From NCBI GenBank assembly GCA_017562135.1, contig QEYB01000266.1, forward strand, positions 930,001-994,000: a stretch of DNA of 64,000 bases, read 5' to 3'. This document shows, piece after piece, positions 46,381-61,244 of this stretch; position 1 is the stretch's first letter; every line of letters starts with the position of its first letter. The position numbers were made by a program, and so were the translations under genes. The notes under the pieces are model-generated. The model was not told where the DNA came from and did no database searches. It saw only the letters and a program-made list of their open reading frames with translations. This DNA comes from Dipylidium caninum. Lineage: Eukaryota > Platyhelminthes > Cestoda > Cyclophyllidea > Dipylidiidae.

Positions 46381-49300
46381 CCGAGGTGCTCGTACAGCCT
46401 TAAGCCTCCGTGTCCATATTCCATGTCTCCGCGCGATATCACCGCTCGTCAGCTGCGGGCGGAGGGGGCGGCGTCCGCTTTTGATGCCGCCCAATTAGAG
46501 CTGCACAAATGGAATGTGTCGAGCGGGAATGAAGCAGCACTTGCGTGGCACAACAACCCCATCCATCACTGTCATCGCTCCCCCTCGGCCCCGATGGCTG
46601 ATGGCCTGTTTGTTTTCGTGCACTCGCGCCACGCCTTCTGTCCGCCCGAGCTCCGCGTCTCTGGCCTTCCTGCCCCACCCTGTAGGCCGACTTGGTAGTC
46701 GAAAGCTTGTGTCCTTCTGGCGAGAATTCTTTTCTTGCCCGCTGCATTGCCGCCATACTTTATAAATTCTGACACTGTTCAGTTTAATTAACTCAAATAG
46801 AGTCTTAATAAAGTGTAAATGGCGAAGGGGCAAATACAAGCACCAGCCGCCCACGCTTTTGCACCTTCGTTTACAGGCTGAGCTTTGCTTCCGCTGAGAT
46901 GATCTGACAACTGACAGACGGTGCTCCCTTTACGCCGTCTCTGTTTAGCAACAAACCGTGATTCGGTTGTCCTTTAAACCACCCGATACCCCAACTCTCC
47001 ACTCGGTACCCCCGACGGCTTGTTGTTGGCCTCCACGGCCCGCCCCACCCTCGCGAGGGCGCACACTTGAGGTGTGAGGTGGCAGGACTGGAGGAGGCTC
47101 CTGCGAAGTCTTCTCCCCCCTTTGACTCCTTCCTTTCTGTCTCCCTCATCCCATCCGTTCCCCCTTTCCCGCAGGCGACTCCCGTTAACGCAAAACAGAC
47201 AGTTTTTCCGTTGATAGGCACCGGATGGCGAACGACATCAAGCCGTGATTGAGTCCAACCGAACTCAGTTGTCCTGCAGGGCCCGTAAAACGCTGTCTCC
47301 GGTTGATGCTGAGCAGCTTGAGTTAACCCACCCTCTGCCGGTGGGGGAAACGCCCTCGGGTGTTGACGCGGAAGGGACGCCCACCATCACCTCGCCACTT
47401 TCTCCCATGGATTCGGGTGAAGGGGTTAATGCAGACTGACAGGTTATTGACGGATGGGGGTTCTTTCGATCAGCCTCTAACAACTGCCTCACAAATAGCA
47501 TTTTGGTGGGAAGAGGGCGGCGAAGTTGAAAATCATGGGAAGATTTTAGGAGCACACACTGATGAGTCTATGCTGTCATTTTTAACAAAAGCACTGGTGC
47601 GTGATTCAGCCTTAGCTATTTGGTTGACAGGATGACCACTTTTGTACCTGCATGCAGCCCCCCGTTGAGGCGATAAAGCAAATTGGGAAGGGGACACAAA
47701 ACGGCGGAATTAGCCAGTCCGCGCATGCACACGATAGACCATCCATCTTCCGCGGCTTATCCCGGGGAGAAATGCACTCCACCGCTTTCCCCTCTCCGTT
47801 CCACTTAGTCGCTGTACCGTAAACCACTTGACGTACGACTCTCGCCAAGTTCAGCTACACCTCAGAGAAGGGGAAGAGGGCGGTGCACGTGGCCGTCTCC
47901 CTTTCCATCCCAAAAGAAAGTGTGCTGGTCTATGTAGCCTGAGTAGGCCTAAATAGGGACAGACCGCGTCTCCGATTGAGAGTGACACTACGAAACATTT
48001 GCCTCCTCCTCCTCCTCCACCTCTTCTGCCGCTGACTGCACCCTTTCCATCTCATCAACGGTTCCATCAGAATGCACCGACGGCACATTTCGAAGAGTAC
48101 CAAGTTGGTGATAAAGCTTGCATATGCGCACGCCGATGAGACGGAGCGACGCGGGGTGAAGTGGTCGAGAACGTGGGGCTTTGAAGTCTTCGGGTGCATT
48201 TCTCGCACGCACCGTCACCACCCTGGAGTCCTGCTTTCCGCGCAAAGTAAATGATATTTATAGGTCAACAGTTCATCTGTCTTCCGTCACATATACGTGA
48301 CACACGTTCTCTTTTGCAGTTTACCTCTGAATGCTCACGAAAATGACTAGCCTGAGGCATTATTACCACGCATGGCGAAAGATTACAGGGAAAGAGATCC
48401 CCCAATCGGTTCACCAAGAGATTATGTTCTGCCTCTGGCTCTGGTTGACGGTGGATGAAAGGGAAACCTGCGAGTCTGTCGCCAGCAGGCCCTTTTGACC
48501 TGCGCCTCCGACCTTTCGTCTCAATGTGTCCCAGTATGCGGAGATCTCCCAACAACGAATTCTTTTCTTCCAATCTCCTCGTTTACGTGTTCGACATAGT
48601 CACTTTGGGTCTATTGGAAAGGCGGTGGGAAGCAAAACACTTTCTTCATGCAGACCAGATCCGGTGCCGAGGTCCTTCGTATCATTTGTTGATGATAAGG
48701 CATCGGTCGCCTTATCATAGGAGAAAATGTCTTGCAGAATGAGGAGTTCTCCCCTCATGCGTGTGTGGGGAAGAGCCTGAAGTTGAAGTATCCGTTTATG
48801 ACTTAGTTTGTGGAGATTTGTGGAACAGACTGCCGCCCACCTTGCGGACCACGAGTTCCTCCATACTGCGGGTGCCAATTCGCTGACGCTGCTACTATTC
48901 CGTCAGATCGCAGCACGCCTAGGATGTCCACTTGTCTCAAAACTGCTCCTCAGGAAAGTTATTCGAACTCCTTGTTGGCAAGACTTGTCGCGGAATAGCA
49001 CGACCTTTCGACTGAGATACAGGGAATCGGGGAGATTCAGAGTCTTTAAAACCCATTTCTGCTAAATTTTGCCCTCATTCTGAGGCACTCACTAAAGCGA
49101 TGGGTCAGTTTTACTCCGGTCAGTGTTGATTTGCTAGCAGAGCGTCCGAGATCGCCCAGCCCTGAAACCCCAACTTTCCTCTTCCGCCTTCCAGCGACGC
49201 TGGACATGTTCCACTACTGTGAAACGCCGAGAAGCAATGAGCCTCATCCGAATTTGAGGTGGCACAGTAGGATGGAGAGTTGAAAATACGTGGTTGGAGG

Positions 49301-49934
49301 TCCGGGAGGTTTAAGCGAAGCAGGTTGATTTCCCTTTGAGTTGTTCGGCGTCTCGCCTCAACTGACTCACAATCGTCGGGTTTCAGTCGGCAAGTGTGTA
49401 TTTGCACCGCCGTACTTACGAGCAACCGAGTTGTTTTCTTGCTCTCTCCTCTATCTCTCGCCCTCCTCCCCTCTTTTTCCCTCTTACTCCTCTTTTTGAC
49501 CCGAGTAGTGATTCACCAGGATTAGAAAAGTTGCGACGGAGGAGGGAAACACCCTCAAATAGACCTGCCCTACAAAACTTTCGACGTTCAGTGGCAGTGG
49601 GGCGAGGGGAAACGTGAGTCCGTAAAAGCCTGGGCTTCTACGAGACTGTACCGTTGAACTCAGCCCTGATTCCGTGCTCACCTGTGCCGCCGTTTGTTGG
49701 TTTGAAGGCCAAATATCCTCAGGTAGATCTTCACCGAAGAATGGGGCATTTTGGGGGCTGCCTAGGTCCTTCACGCGTGCCGAAAAAACGCACTGAGAGG
49801 GAAAATTCCCAATTCTGACGGGCGATCGAACTTGACTTTCTACCTCGAAATTCGGCCGTGGCCGACACGACTTCGGTGTGACAACCATACACCTTGTTAA
49901 TTAACGCCGTTTCCAGAACATTCTACGACCCGCA

Positions 49935-49972
49935 AGAGGAGGAGGAGGCAGCGGCGGCGGCGGCGGAGGAGG
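49935..49972. repeat. GAG/GGC triplet tract
   Basis: GGAGGAGGAGG followed by repeated GCG and GGA units. It is simple sequence in the gene-poor region, with no supported reading frame around it. A similar GGA tract lies at about 54938-54973. Confidence 0.7.
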
Positions 49973-52900
49973 CACGAAGTCTGGGGACATTGCAGTAGGC
50001 GTGGAGTCATGGCGAGTAGTGGAACGTGACTCTCAACAGGAAACCTCGTCTTCTTCTCCGTCCTCCTTCGGATGGCCCTCGACGTCGCTGGCGGGTCTGA
50101 AATTGCGCCATAAATCAGGAAATTAAAAAGTACTCCACCATTCATTTATTTCAATTCCTGTTTTTCCCATTCTCTGTTGTGTGCATCACCGGGTGTGTGC
50201 GCAGCCTCCTCTTGAAGCAATTTGTCAAATTTTGCTTTCATTCGCGCCCATGCACGTGTATTGCTTGACAGGAGAACTTTTCGTGCCGACTGCGGTTACT
50301 TGACGCCAAGACAGTCGTCAGCGTTGCGAAGGCGACACCTTTTGTAGCGCTGCCACGTGATTTCCACTGATGATGCTCCTCGGGAGCAGAAATAAACTGG
50401 TCTCGTGGAAGCAAGTTGACATCATCAGTTGCTTCCGCCTGGGTGTGACAGCCTCCGGTGAGAGGTTGGCACCGCCGTTTGGAATACACCCCGACCAGAC
50501 TGCCGCTTAGCGCCGGACGGGATACCACCTTACGCTCTGACTCCTTGGCGATAGGCCGGGCCAGTTCGGCGTCTTAACGCCCGAGTCCCGTAGTTCTAAA
50601 ACTTTCAGCCGCCTGCACGTCGACCCGCCCGCTAGTGAGCCACGCTTCCTGACAAGGTGGAGCCCTTGTCACTGCCACGTCGCGGTCGAGGGGCGGCCTA
50701 CTTCCCGCGATATACCAGTTCAAAGGAGCTGCTGTGTCGCCCCCTTACACCATGTTGTAACCCAATCATGACCATCGCAAGCCAGCACACACCTTCTCAA
50801 CGACTGTTTTCCAGCGACCATTCCGCATTCGTCAGCCGCGCACCACATCGTCCCCTCCCATGGTTCTAAGTCACAATCTGGAGAGTATCCAGTGCCATCC
50901 ATCTGCCCCGCACCAGATATGGCTGCTTTCATTTTATAAGAACTAGACCATCCGTACCGTTCTCGGCTGTTGTGACCATGGCGGTCTCTCGGTTGACATT
51001 CGCGGCATTTTCAAATCCACCAGCGCATTCACGAATTATGCCCTCAAGCAGAAGAGGAGCACACCCATGGCGCGATCAAAGTGGCTTTCTCGCCGTGTGA
51101 GAAGGCGACCGCATGGAGGCTCCGCCAACACCTTCCCCTCACGGCCATGTCGTTCAAAGTGGAGAGAACGTCCAGTCGGTTAACTGTCCATGGTGGTTTG
51201 GCTGACAATCAGGAGAAAACATCTCCATGGGAGACGAACAAATGAACGCTATCATCGGGTAGATGTTGGTGAGGAGCTTTTCTGCAGTTTCGGAGTAATT
51301 TGGGGAACTCGGGAGTTGTAGGACCTCCATCCGCACTTTATTGAGGGGTCCTGAGACTGACTGGAGGTGGTCAAGATCTGGAAATGGGATCGAGACGAGA
51401 ATATGTCCGAGAAGTTACTGTCTTCTCCCGAAAAGTAAACATCTTGCCTTTTAGGAAGGAAAAGATGGTGTATGTACAGCATTATGGTGTTCCATCACTT
51501 GATTTTTTATCACTCTTCTTCTGCACCAGCCTTTCTTGCTTATGACTGGCTTCCTAAGTGTCAACGCAACAGCACCACCGTCCGCCTCTCTCGGTCTTGG
51601 GCTTTCAAATGGTTTTGTGCGGTGCAATTTTTCAAAAACCCGTCCGCAGCCTACGCCTCGTCCATCAACCTTCCTTTCTGACACTGACAGACACGGAAAC
51701 ACGTGCAATTTTAGCCTAAATGCTTCTTCGTGTTCTTTCTTCTCTCTGCAGCGTCCAATCGCCCTTAAGGCAACGCGAATGACGAGCTTTCTGCCTCTTT
51801 ACCTGTTAAGCATTTGCCTTTTCCCTCCCAACAACGAAGCACGTCTTTGAGAGCCTCGAGAGTGGGAAATCCGTCCGAACTCGGGTAATTAGTTTAGGAC
51901 CAACACGATTATCGCTCGTAGGGGGGACGTCATCTCCTCCGGCGGTATCGCAGAAGACAGAAGATGGTGTGTGTTTAAGGACACAAGTCTCCCGTTCTTG
52001 CTTCTTGACGAAAAAGTGATACACTTGAGGCAGACGCGGTTCATTTTGAGCCCCAATTCCCTAGGGTGTCTGAATTTGTTACATACTCCCCTCCGGAACA
52101 CCGCCGCCCTCCCCCCTTCATGCCCCATCCCACCTCTCTTTTTTGGAGTCGCGTCTGCTTTGGGTGAAATTAAATTATCACTAGCCTTTTCATCACCCTT
52201 TTGTGCCTTTCGACAAGGGAGTGGTGACAACTGAGCCATCACTCTTAATCACTCTTCAGAGGGGAAAAGTACTCAGTCAAACCTCCTCTCTTAGAATCCA
52301 ATTAGGGCACGAGAGAAGCTGTCAGGCGTGTTTTCTCACTCCAATCATGGTTTCAAGAAGTTAGCCGGGTAGGAAGAATGACCTCGTAGATCTGTGCGGA
52401 ACTGTTGGGTCACAACTTCATCAAGTAGCGGCACCCGCCGATGGCTCGTGGCATGGTCTGCGGAACTTATCCCCTCTCCGAGTCTGTCTGCAGTGGCTCA
52501 GCTCTCAGTCCGGCCGAGTGAGACGTCGAACTGCGTCTTCCATCGCCTCCGCCGTGAAGGAGGCAGGTTGCTTCGCGAGTGAGGGATGGCGTGTGTGCCA
52601 AGGTGTCACCGAGACCCTTCCCCGGCGCACGTGTCGAAGGGCCTCGCCCGCCTCGGGCAGACCTCCACACTCGAAATCATAAATTATTCCGCTTTGCGAG
52701 AAAAAGAGAGGCCTCCTCGCACTCGCATTGGCACACTCTCCTGGTTCCAAATGAGTCCACGCCAGCGATTAATCAAGTGTGACATGGCGAGAAAGGAAAT
52801 GAGGCTAGCGCCTTCTGCCACGGACACTTGGAGTCTTGCGACATCCTCAGCCAACTCAACTGTACCCTCAAATCACCAGGAATGTCTTACAACCCTTGTT

Positions 52901-55900
52901 AACTAACTCAACGACTTTCTAACAATACTTCCACCGAGGCCATCCACCGGTCTTTCCTGCTCCCCACAACATTGCGCCTAGTTCTGGTTTGTCGTAAGGT
53001 CGTTAATTGCTCCATGCAAAGCGAAGGGCGGCGGGCGGGGAGAGAGGCGGTGCGGAGGGAGGGAGAGTGGGAAAATTGAGAGAACTTTATTAAATTTGCG
53101 GAACAAGCCTTGAGGATACCTACCACCACTCCTCTGGCAAAGCAACCAACTATAAACTTCCCACCTTCCGGTTCATTAAGCTGACGGCGAAAGTAACATC
53201 GGGGGGGGGAATGGTGGAAACGCATGGAAGAGCGTCGGTGTATTCGTATGACTCAGGGAGGCTGTCTTCAGCGAGAGACGCTACACCCGGAGACACATTA
53301 GGCCTTCTCCATTTGCTTACAGGCGGCTTCGGACTAAGCGCGCACGCAATCACTGGCGACGGACTGCCCGCATGAGCTTTCCCCATCCGCGGGCTTCGAG
53401 TGGAACCTCGCGGTAGACAAGGGAGCAAAATTGCCTCCTGTCAGTCACCTAATGTTAAGCCGAGTCACGTGAGGAAGGAGACTTTGGGTGTCATTCAGTT
53501 TCGTCTAATATTTGCACGTTGTTAGGGCTGAAAGCCACCTTCATGTCATAACTCGGTGACTGCGTAGAGGCGTTTCGGTGGAGACGCACTTAGACGAAAT
53601 CCCAGTCTCCCCAATTTGGCCGACTGGGCGACCTGGTCTTCCTGGCACTGGTGGTATTTGCGACCACAATGGACAACTTGCAAGTCCCGCTTAGAGCCTC
53701 TTTCCTGCTGGGAATGCGCACGCCGGAGGACGCCACATCTTCTTCGGTGAATGGCATTCGAACCAGAGGGTGGAAGAGACCACGTTGGAACTCATAAACG
53801 CACGTTCACCGTCCGGGCTGAGTTGCTCTAGTCCACGCGCCTATCTGCCTCATTAACACCCTCGTGACTGCGAGGCTGTTGTTGAAATGGAAGGAGATGG
53901 ATTACGAAAGTAGGGAGAGAGTTAGCGCTCGGGATTGGCACTTCGACTGCGGTTTCCGCGAAAATTTTTTACCTCTTCGACCCCTCTAATCTATCTGGGC
54001 TTTCCCCCGGGGCGTGTGTGCCCACTGGGCCATTAACTCGCGGTTCATGCGGCCTCCGGAGGTGAAGCGATGCAGTCTCACCGCGTCTTCTTTATATGTG
54101 TCCTGCACACCTCATCATCACTTTCCCCATCCGACAGCGCAACCGGACCGTGAACTATAAGTCCGGCTGTACAAAGAGAGGAGAGTCAAATCAAATGCAA
54201 CAACCTCAAGCCTCCCACACCACTTCTTCCACAACCAGGTAGTAAATGAGGACCTTGGAGAATTTTTGATATGAAATGGCGGTTTACCGAAATGATAAAC
54301 AGCTTTCGCACCGCCTGTACTAGCCGTACACTTCCAAAGGCCACCGACGAGGATGTGGATCGCATCACGGGAATCTGCCTCGGAGTGGCAAGGAAGTTGG
54401 GGCCTTCTTGGAACGTCCCATCTTTCTCTCCTGCCTCCCAACCCCGAAGGCTTGACGCAATGGCTACCTCGACAGTCCAAATCTCTGTTCGCTCGCAATA
54501 TTCGCCCACGATTTTGATAACATCGCAAAAGACCCTCTTTATTTATGGCAGGGCAGATGCTAAGCCCCAGGATTCTCCAGACTTCGGTCTCTAGAGCCCG
54601 CTTCTACTCGAGACGCCTCGCCGCCTGTCCGAAGGCAACTTCACTGCCGTAAAACATTCGGCCGTTGAACTTCCTTCACGTCCCTCCCGTCGGTGCTCTG
54701 TGGCTCGACATTTAACATCATTGTTTAGATCTTAGAGAAATAAAATTTCCCATAAGAAGTCAGAGCGTAGATGCTTATTACAAAGAAACACACATGTCAG
54801 GTGGCATGAGAACAGGAGGCCAATTTCAACAAAAAAGCGCTCTCGCATTCACAATCTCCACTGTTTCCCGCACGTCTGTGTATTTCTCATAGCCGCACCG
54901 CGGTGGGCCTGTTCAGAACCTGAGAGAAGGCGGAGAAGGTGGCGGAGGAGGAGGAGGAGCAGTCGGAGGAGGACTTTTTCATTCAGTCCACCCTACACTT
55001 GCAGTTTCGTTCGGCAAGTGTTGCCGCCATCAAACCGACATCGCCGTTTTCGATGGTGTCTCGATGACGGATACCTCCGGTGACATTTCACACGCGGCGC
55101 GGAATTCCTCCTTCCGCTTAGCTCTTTATTTATTCGCACTTTTTCATCCAAGATATTCGTTTACATGGGTTCTCACCCTTTAGTAACTCACAAATCACCT
55201 GGGTTTCGCTCAAGGCAGTTTTATTTATCACACCGAATGAATGGCACAGCTGATAATAGATGAAACCGGCTAATCCGCGGACACGATTTCCTCGCCCAGC
55301 GTCTGATCCGGGCTCCCTCTCCTGGGACGGAGGCCGCATCCCCGCAATCGTCTTGGCAGGCTGTGCTGATCCCGTGTGGCCCCCAACCTCGCAGACAGAT
55401 ATCAGCCGACAACTTGTTCGACGCAGCGACACGGGACGCCATCGACGGACAGCCGGTGTCAAGTGGACACCGGTCGCAAGAAAACATTGTTGGTCGTCTA
55501 CACCCTCAACACCTCCGGATCAAAACGTTTAGCCGGCTTTTCTGGGTGGATCAAGTGCACGTGGAAAAGTGTCCCCGTGAAGGACCGTGTCTTCTATGTC
55601 GTTTTGTCAATCCGAACAGTTGACGACCGACGGGTCACAATTTTCCATCCGTGGTGGCTTTGAGACGACGTGCCACTTGGCTTCATATTTCTGAAGAGGA
55701 GTACACAGTAGGTGCTGGGACAAACTTAAGGCAGGCCTGATGAAATTGACGTGATACATTTGGTGAAGCCTGGAGAAAAAGCGTCGGTACCACTGCCCCG
55801 GACAAGATACTCCTTCAGCGCTAGCACTAAAAGAGAGGCTGGGAAAATTCTCTCTACCCGGCACGACAGCACGATGTGTGGCTTCGCATGAGCGAGGTGC

Positions 55901-58900
55901 CAAGCGCCAGAGCGATGCACCCCGCAACCCCAACCACCACCATGGAAACGCCAAATGTTCCATGGTTAGGGGCTCTCCTTCGCACCATATTCACCAATAG
56001 TATACCCGGTGGCCCTCGAAAACGCGGTGCTCTCACGTAAAGGGGGAGAGGTTGGTAATGGGAAAGGACAGTCAAAGGACCGAACGAGGGAGACGCTTTG
56101 TGGGTAGACATCACCGCTTTTCTGCGGACACGTTCCCCCTTGGGAGGCAGTTCACCCGTCCCAGGGCTGTTGGAGCTGTCCTCCGCCACTTGTGTATCCG
56201 GTGGCTCAATCAGCCCTGGCAGTGGCGACTGCGATTGTTTGCGTCAAGCAGGTCGGGGGGACACACGGTGAAGAGTTCGAGCCCGACTGCAAGTCTCGTC
56301 CCCCCAGTTGCCTCACTTGATTGGTCACTGCCAATGTCTCCGCCTACTTTGTTTTGAAGTCTTGCTGGCGGACAAGATACTGCCAAAAGTACACAATGTA
56401 CATGATTTTCCTTCTAACATGGATGGCATCTGTACGGATACACACAAAATCAGACTCGTCTTGGAGGGCAGTCGAGTATTTGCGTGAGGAAAGGAAGGCG
56501 TTGGGTGGCACAAAGGAGTGTAAACGAGCTCCACCCAGCGCCATGCTACAAGGACGCCGTGAGGCGACTCACACATCTACTGAAGGCGGTCAGAAAAATC
56601 CAAATTAGTGATGGACGCTCGGCCGCGGGCTCGGAATAGGTGGCAGTTCCGTTCGCAGTCCGTCACATCCTTGTCAGTTGCAGCTGTTGATGCCACTACT
56701 ACTTCTGCTATCAGTACAATTGGGTCATAAACAACTCCGCATGTCCTCATGGGCGAATCCGGTGCAGTCTGTCAGCCGCAAACACGCACATAAACAGACG
56801 ACTGCAATTAGCGACAGCGCGGAGGGTGTGAGTGCCCACGTCCACTTGTCGCGTCTCACCTGTTTAGGCTGATCGGGACGGCGGGCGGGGGTGTCTTGGC
56901 GCGTGTGTGCGCGTCTATGTGCTCTCAGGTGATTAATAGCTGGTCGACATAACCTGCTCCATCAATATCTCGTCTCTCCCTCGCCCCATCATTCATCACT
57001 CACTCCTCCGCCCTTTTCTCACCCGATCGGGGGATCAAAGGAAATCAGGCTCTTTGACAGGAGCCCATTAGGTGCCCTTCACCGACACTATTGTTTGTTA
57101 CCTGCCGGCTGTAGTTCGGTCGGCCGAAGTTAATACTTGTGAGGGCATCGTCTGGGCGCCGCCAAGCAGTCACGTGTGTGTTTGTGTGAGTGTGTTTGAA
57201 CAGTTGAAGAGCTCTGGTCGCACTGAGAATGGCGAGTCAACGGAGAAGAGAAATAACCCGCGTACGGCGGGGTGCTGGCCCCAAGACGAATGACGCCCAC
57301 GGGAACCGATTTGTGTCTTTCCTCGAAAATTCCCCTACACCCACCTGCTGTTGATGACTCTTTAGTTCCCTGCAAATATGCCGTCCTGCTCCGCGCAGTG
57401 GTACGGCGCCCGATCTGTTGGGTCTCGCGACTGCAATCCACAATGGAATCAGGAGAGGCAAGTGGAGGCCACAAGCAGGTACACTTGCGCCAAAATTGAC
57501 GGCGCCACAACATGAAAGGTTTTGTCTTGCCGCTATCAGTACATCAAAGGATCCCTAGTGGTGCTGGTCGATTTCGTATGGGCAGCTTTTCCCCGTGGTG
57601 CGCACTTTCTGCCTTCTTTCTGACTTCACCTGACGTGCAAGCCGACTTGCCTTTGCCACTGCTGAGATCACCACGCTGCGCTAACAGTGAGGAATTTCGT
57701 TCAGCCCCTTAGCCCTCCACCCGCCTGCCTCCTGAGCCCGCTCGTGTCTGGCGCCCTGCTCTCTCGTGTACAGCTCCTGTGTCACCCTCGGATGTTGAGA
57801 ACAAAGATGGGCTCATCGCGCCGCCGACCGCAAACGCGACAGAGACCCATCGTCTCCCTCCCTCTGGCCGTGGGCGGGAGCTGTAAAACTGCGAGCTCTT
57901 CATTGACTTGCAGAGGACTTAGACAGCGATCTGACAAGTATATGTCTCAATCCACTGGTTATACCGCACTTAATGTGCCACCTGAAGCCTGTTTCGTGGG
58001 CAGTGCGGTACTCCGTGCTCTTTCCCAGCATCGCCCCCAGCGTTCGCTAGAATGGCACAAATGACAGAGGCGAGGGTCGTGACGATTTTCCCACGGGAGC
58101 GAGGGAGGAGGCCTGTTAATCAACCGAAGGGCTGATTAATCACGTCCTAGCAAAATCTTGACAGCGAATAACTGGTGGGGAACGATGGGCGGCAGGGGGG
58201 GTGGACGTGAGGGGCACGGAATAAGTAAGCGCTGAGACTGACGTTGGGGCCGAAAGGCAGCCTTATGACACACACACACGCCTGTGGATGTGACTAAACC
58301 CGGCTTCTCCAACGGGGAAGGCGTGTCGAGTAGGTTTGCACCTGCATGAAGGTGGAGAAACCCTTTAACGTAGACTTCTGCTCTTTGCCTGCCAATCTGT
58401 TGCCAAATTATTAAACACTTACAAGTGAATAGAACCTTGTCGACCACACCACAACGACTCCTCTCCCCAAGTCATCAGCGGTCGAAAGTGATTGAATGAT
58501 ATTTCTTTTCACGAGTAAGATGGATCCTCCACACCCGTCGAATGTCCTTCCCATTCATCATGGGGTTTGTGAATACAGTCTTCCAATCCTGCCACAAGCT
58601 CCACCCAGTAAGTGGGTGACCTGGCGACCGCCTCTGTTGACCTTCTCCCTTTCCCCTGACAATGGGGACGGGCGGATGAAGGGGCGCACGCCATCCAGCG
58701 AAATTGATTCGTGGATCGTCTCACCGTGGGTACCCCACTCCGTCTCGACTGTCAAAAGAACTTTTCCCCGGCTCACACACGTTATTTTGAGTTGGAAACA
58801 GGTGCACAATAAAAGTGGATTTCCTCGCTCAAAAGAGGTGATGGGCCACTTCTCCCCAGGCCGGGCATATCGCCTTTCACTTTGCCTGGCCGACAAATCT

Positions 58901-59562
58901 CACGCCGACATACGAATCCATGTGGCGGTGGTGGAAATGAAATGACATTGGCAACTTGTCACGTAAGTGTGACAAATTCGGAGTTGGCATAAAGCATTAT
59001 CCTCCTCACCTAAGGCAAACGCACGATTCTTTTGCGGCCCAGAAGACGGTGGGGAAGGAATGATGTCAGGGGACTGGACAGGAGACTGGGTCGAGACCAC
59101 TCGTTAATTAGTCCGGACAATGTAAACCGCTCATGAACACCATCTTTTTAGACGTTTGCTACGAGACATCTTTCCTACCGTGGCGGGCGACTTCTGCCTA
59201 ACTTTACTACCACCACTTCCACTCACAATCGACACCTTCACTCGGACACGGGGGAAAGCGACCAGGCGTGGAATGTGACTTTAGCTGAATCCTGTCGTCC
59301 GATGGGTGGCCGGAAAGTCTAGGCCTCCTCCCTCCCATCGGGTTGACATGTCCTTTTCGCCCTGCCCCTTCATAAACTATTCAGACTGGTTCAGAGGTCG
59401 AGAAGTTGCGGTTTCCCTCTTAGAAATCTTCTCCTCCTCACTTCTTCAATGGACTCCATATTCCAGTCCCATGCGTGCCTGCGGGGTCTGATAGACCGAC
59501 TATGCCCTGTCACCGCCCCACGAGGGTCATCATCATTTGGAATTCGAAGCGGCGACATTTGT

Positions 59563-59585
59563 GCCTGCTTGCCTGCCTGCCTGCC
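59563..59585. repeat. TGCC tetranucleotide repeat
   Basis: Five to six TGCC units with one TGCT variant. It is a short microsatellite. Confidence 0.75.
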
Positions 59586-60799
59586 AATATCTTAGGATTT
59601 GATTTGCTGCAGTTTTCCGGTGAATGTCATTAACTTGCATGCTCATTCCCTCTCACGCCTGCTGGTCCCAACACTTTCAATTTACAGATTCCCTTTTTGA
59701 ACACAATGCGTTCATCCCACGCCAATTCAAGGTGAACATTGCATTGTATGAGGCGAGTGTCCTTTTACAAGTCCTCTCTTCCTCACTCGATACCCCTTGA
59801 AAGGCAGCAAAAGTTCGGTAGTCCAACACCCTTCTGACCTTAGTGGGCATTGGTGGTCGAAAATCTCGAGTCGAGAACCAGACGCAGAAAATTCGCCGCT
59901 TCCCAAAGGACACCCAATGATTATTCGTCCGGCCGATCTGTTCACAGCAAAGCTGGGGGGGGAACTCTGCCTCCCCGGCGTATTTAAAATATACTCTCTT
60001 CCCCACCAAATCTATTCGTGACGCACGGCATTTTACAGAGCTACACTTAACCTCCAGACCAACAGAAGTCGACGAGTGGAGTCGGGGGGGCTGTTCACTT
60101 TACTTTCATTTGCATGCTACAACGGGTGGAGGGAATGCCTGTCCACACAATAAACTAGACGGTTGTAAGGTGGAACATCAAATATCGTGATTCCTCAAGG
60201 AAACGCGGTGTGTTGCCAGGGAGGATTGATACTGCGGAGAAGCGAACTCGGGCCCGAGCGCGCATACCTCCGGCGCGGCCATAAATTGCGGGAAGCATAA
60301 ATCACCGAACCGAGATCCAGGTGGGAGCCGGGGGTTATCGCTCGGCCCGGGGGACTAATGAGCCTCATTAATGCGCGTTTGAGCGAAATAAATCAGGCAT
60401 GTAGAAGCCTGTAAACTTCGTGTTTTTTCTCTCTCTCTCTCGAAGAATAAGAATTGGAAGTGGTGCTGGAAACGGTGCTTCCTCACCAGGGCAGTGGCTT
60501 TTCTTTCAGGCTCTCACCCTCGACCTGAACGACATCCCGCAGTTTGTGTACCCTGTTTTATAAGCTGTCAATCAGCCCCTGCTGAGTCCCCTGCTGGCCA
60601 CTGGCCTTCCATCACCGCCTTTCATTTCACCCTATCACTTCATTTGTTTAGAAGGACTGCAGATCCCAAGTCACTTTTTCTAGTAACTTCGTTCTCCGTG
60701 TATTTGACAGGCAGCATCGCTTTCACACTGCGCTGTCGAGGCCACCCCGATGGGGCGGTTGGTTTTCGCCCGGACTCCCCAATAAATTCGCTCAACTTG

Positions 60800-60852
60800 T
60801 GCCTTCTGCTGCCGCCGCTGCTGCTGCCGCCGCTGGCTGCTGCCGCCGGTAG
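60800..60852. repeat. CTG/CCG triplet tract
   Basis: Interspersed CTG and CCG triplets. In one plus frame they would read Leu/Pro/Ala, but the surrounding ORF has no other sign of being a gene, so I treat this as simple sequence. Confidence 0.6.
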
Positions 60853-61227
60853 TGGTGGCGGTGCACTTGCCACGCGAGATAAAGGAGTCACTAAAAAAGG
60901 CCCTTTTGATTTATTTCATTCACCACTTTGCGCTTCTTTTTCCTGTACCAGAAGAACCACGAGGCGGCAGTACAATGGGCACCTCCAATAAACATAAGAG
61001 GACGCATGTACATTTCACCCACCAGCGACTACGTGGAGACGGACGCGCTCCGACCATCTCAGATCGCCTTTACGTGCCGTGGAGAGTTCGTCGGACCTTG
61101 CGGAGCTCTGCGGACGGGATACTGTCCGGAGCAGCATCAAAAGAATCGCATTAGAACTCATACTAGCACAGTTGGGCTAAAGCCTTGCCTCAACGACCTT
61201 GTTTTTAGTAGTATTTAAACACCACGA

Positions 61228-61244
61228 AGCTTGAACTTCAAGCT
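61228..61244. repeat. 17-bp near-perfect palindrome
   Basis: AGCTTGAA and TTCAAGCT flank a single C. With a one-base centre it suits a dimeric protein site better than a hairpin. Function unknown. Confidence 0.55.

Noticed and set aside
60494..60991. 165-codon plus-strand ORF
   Set aside because: Its second half is a translated CTG/CCG simple repeat and its first half has no family resemblance.
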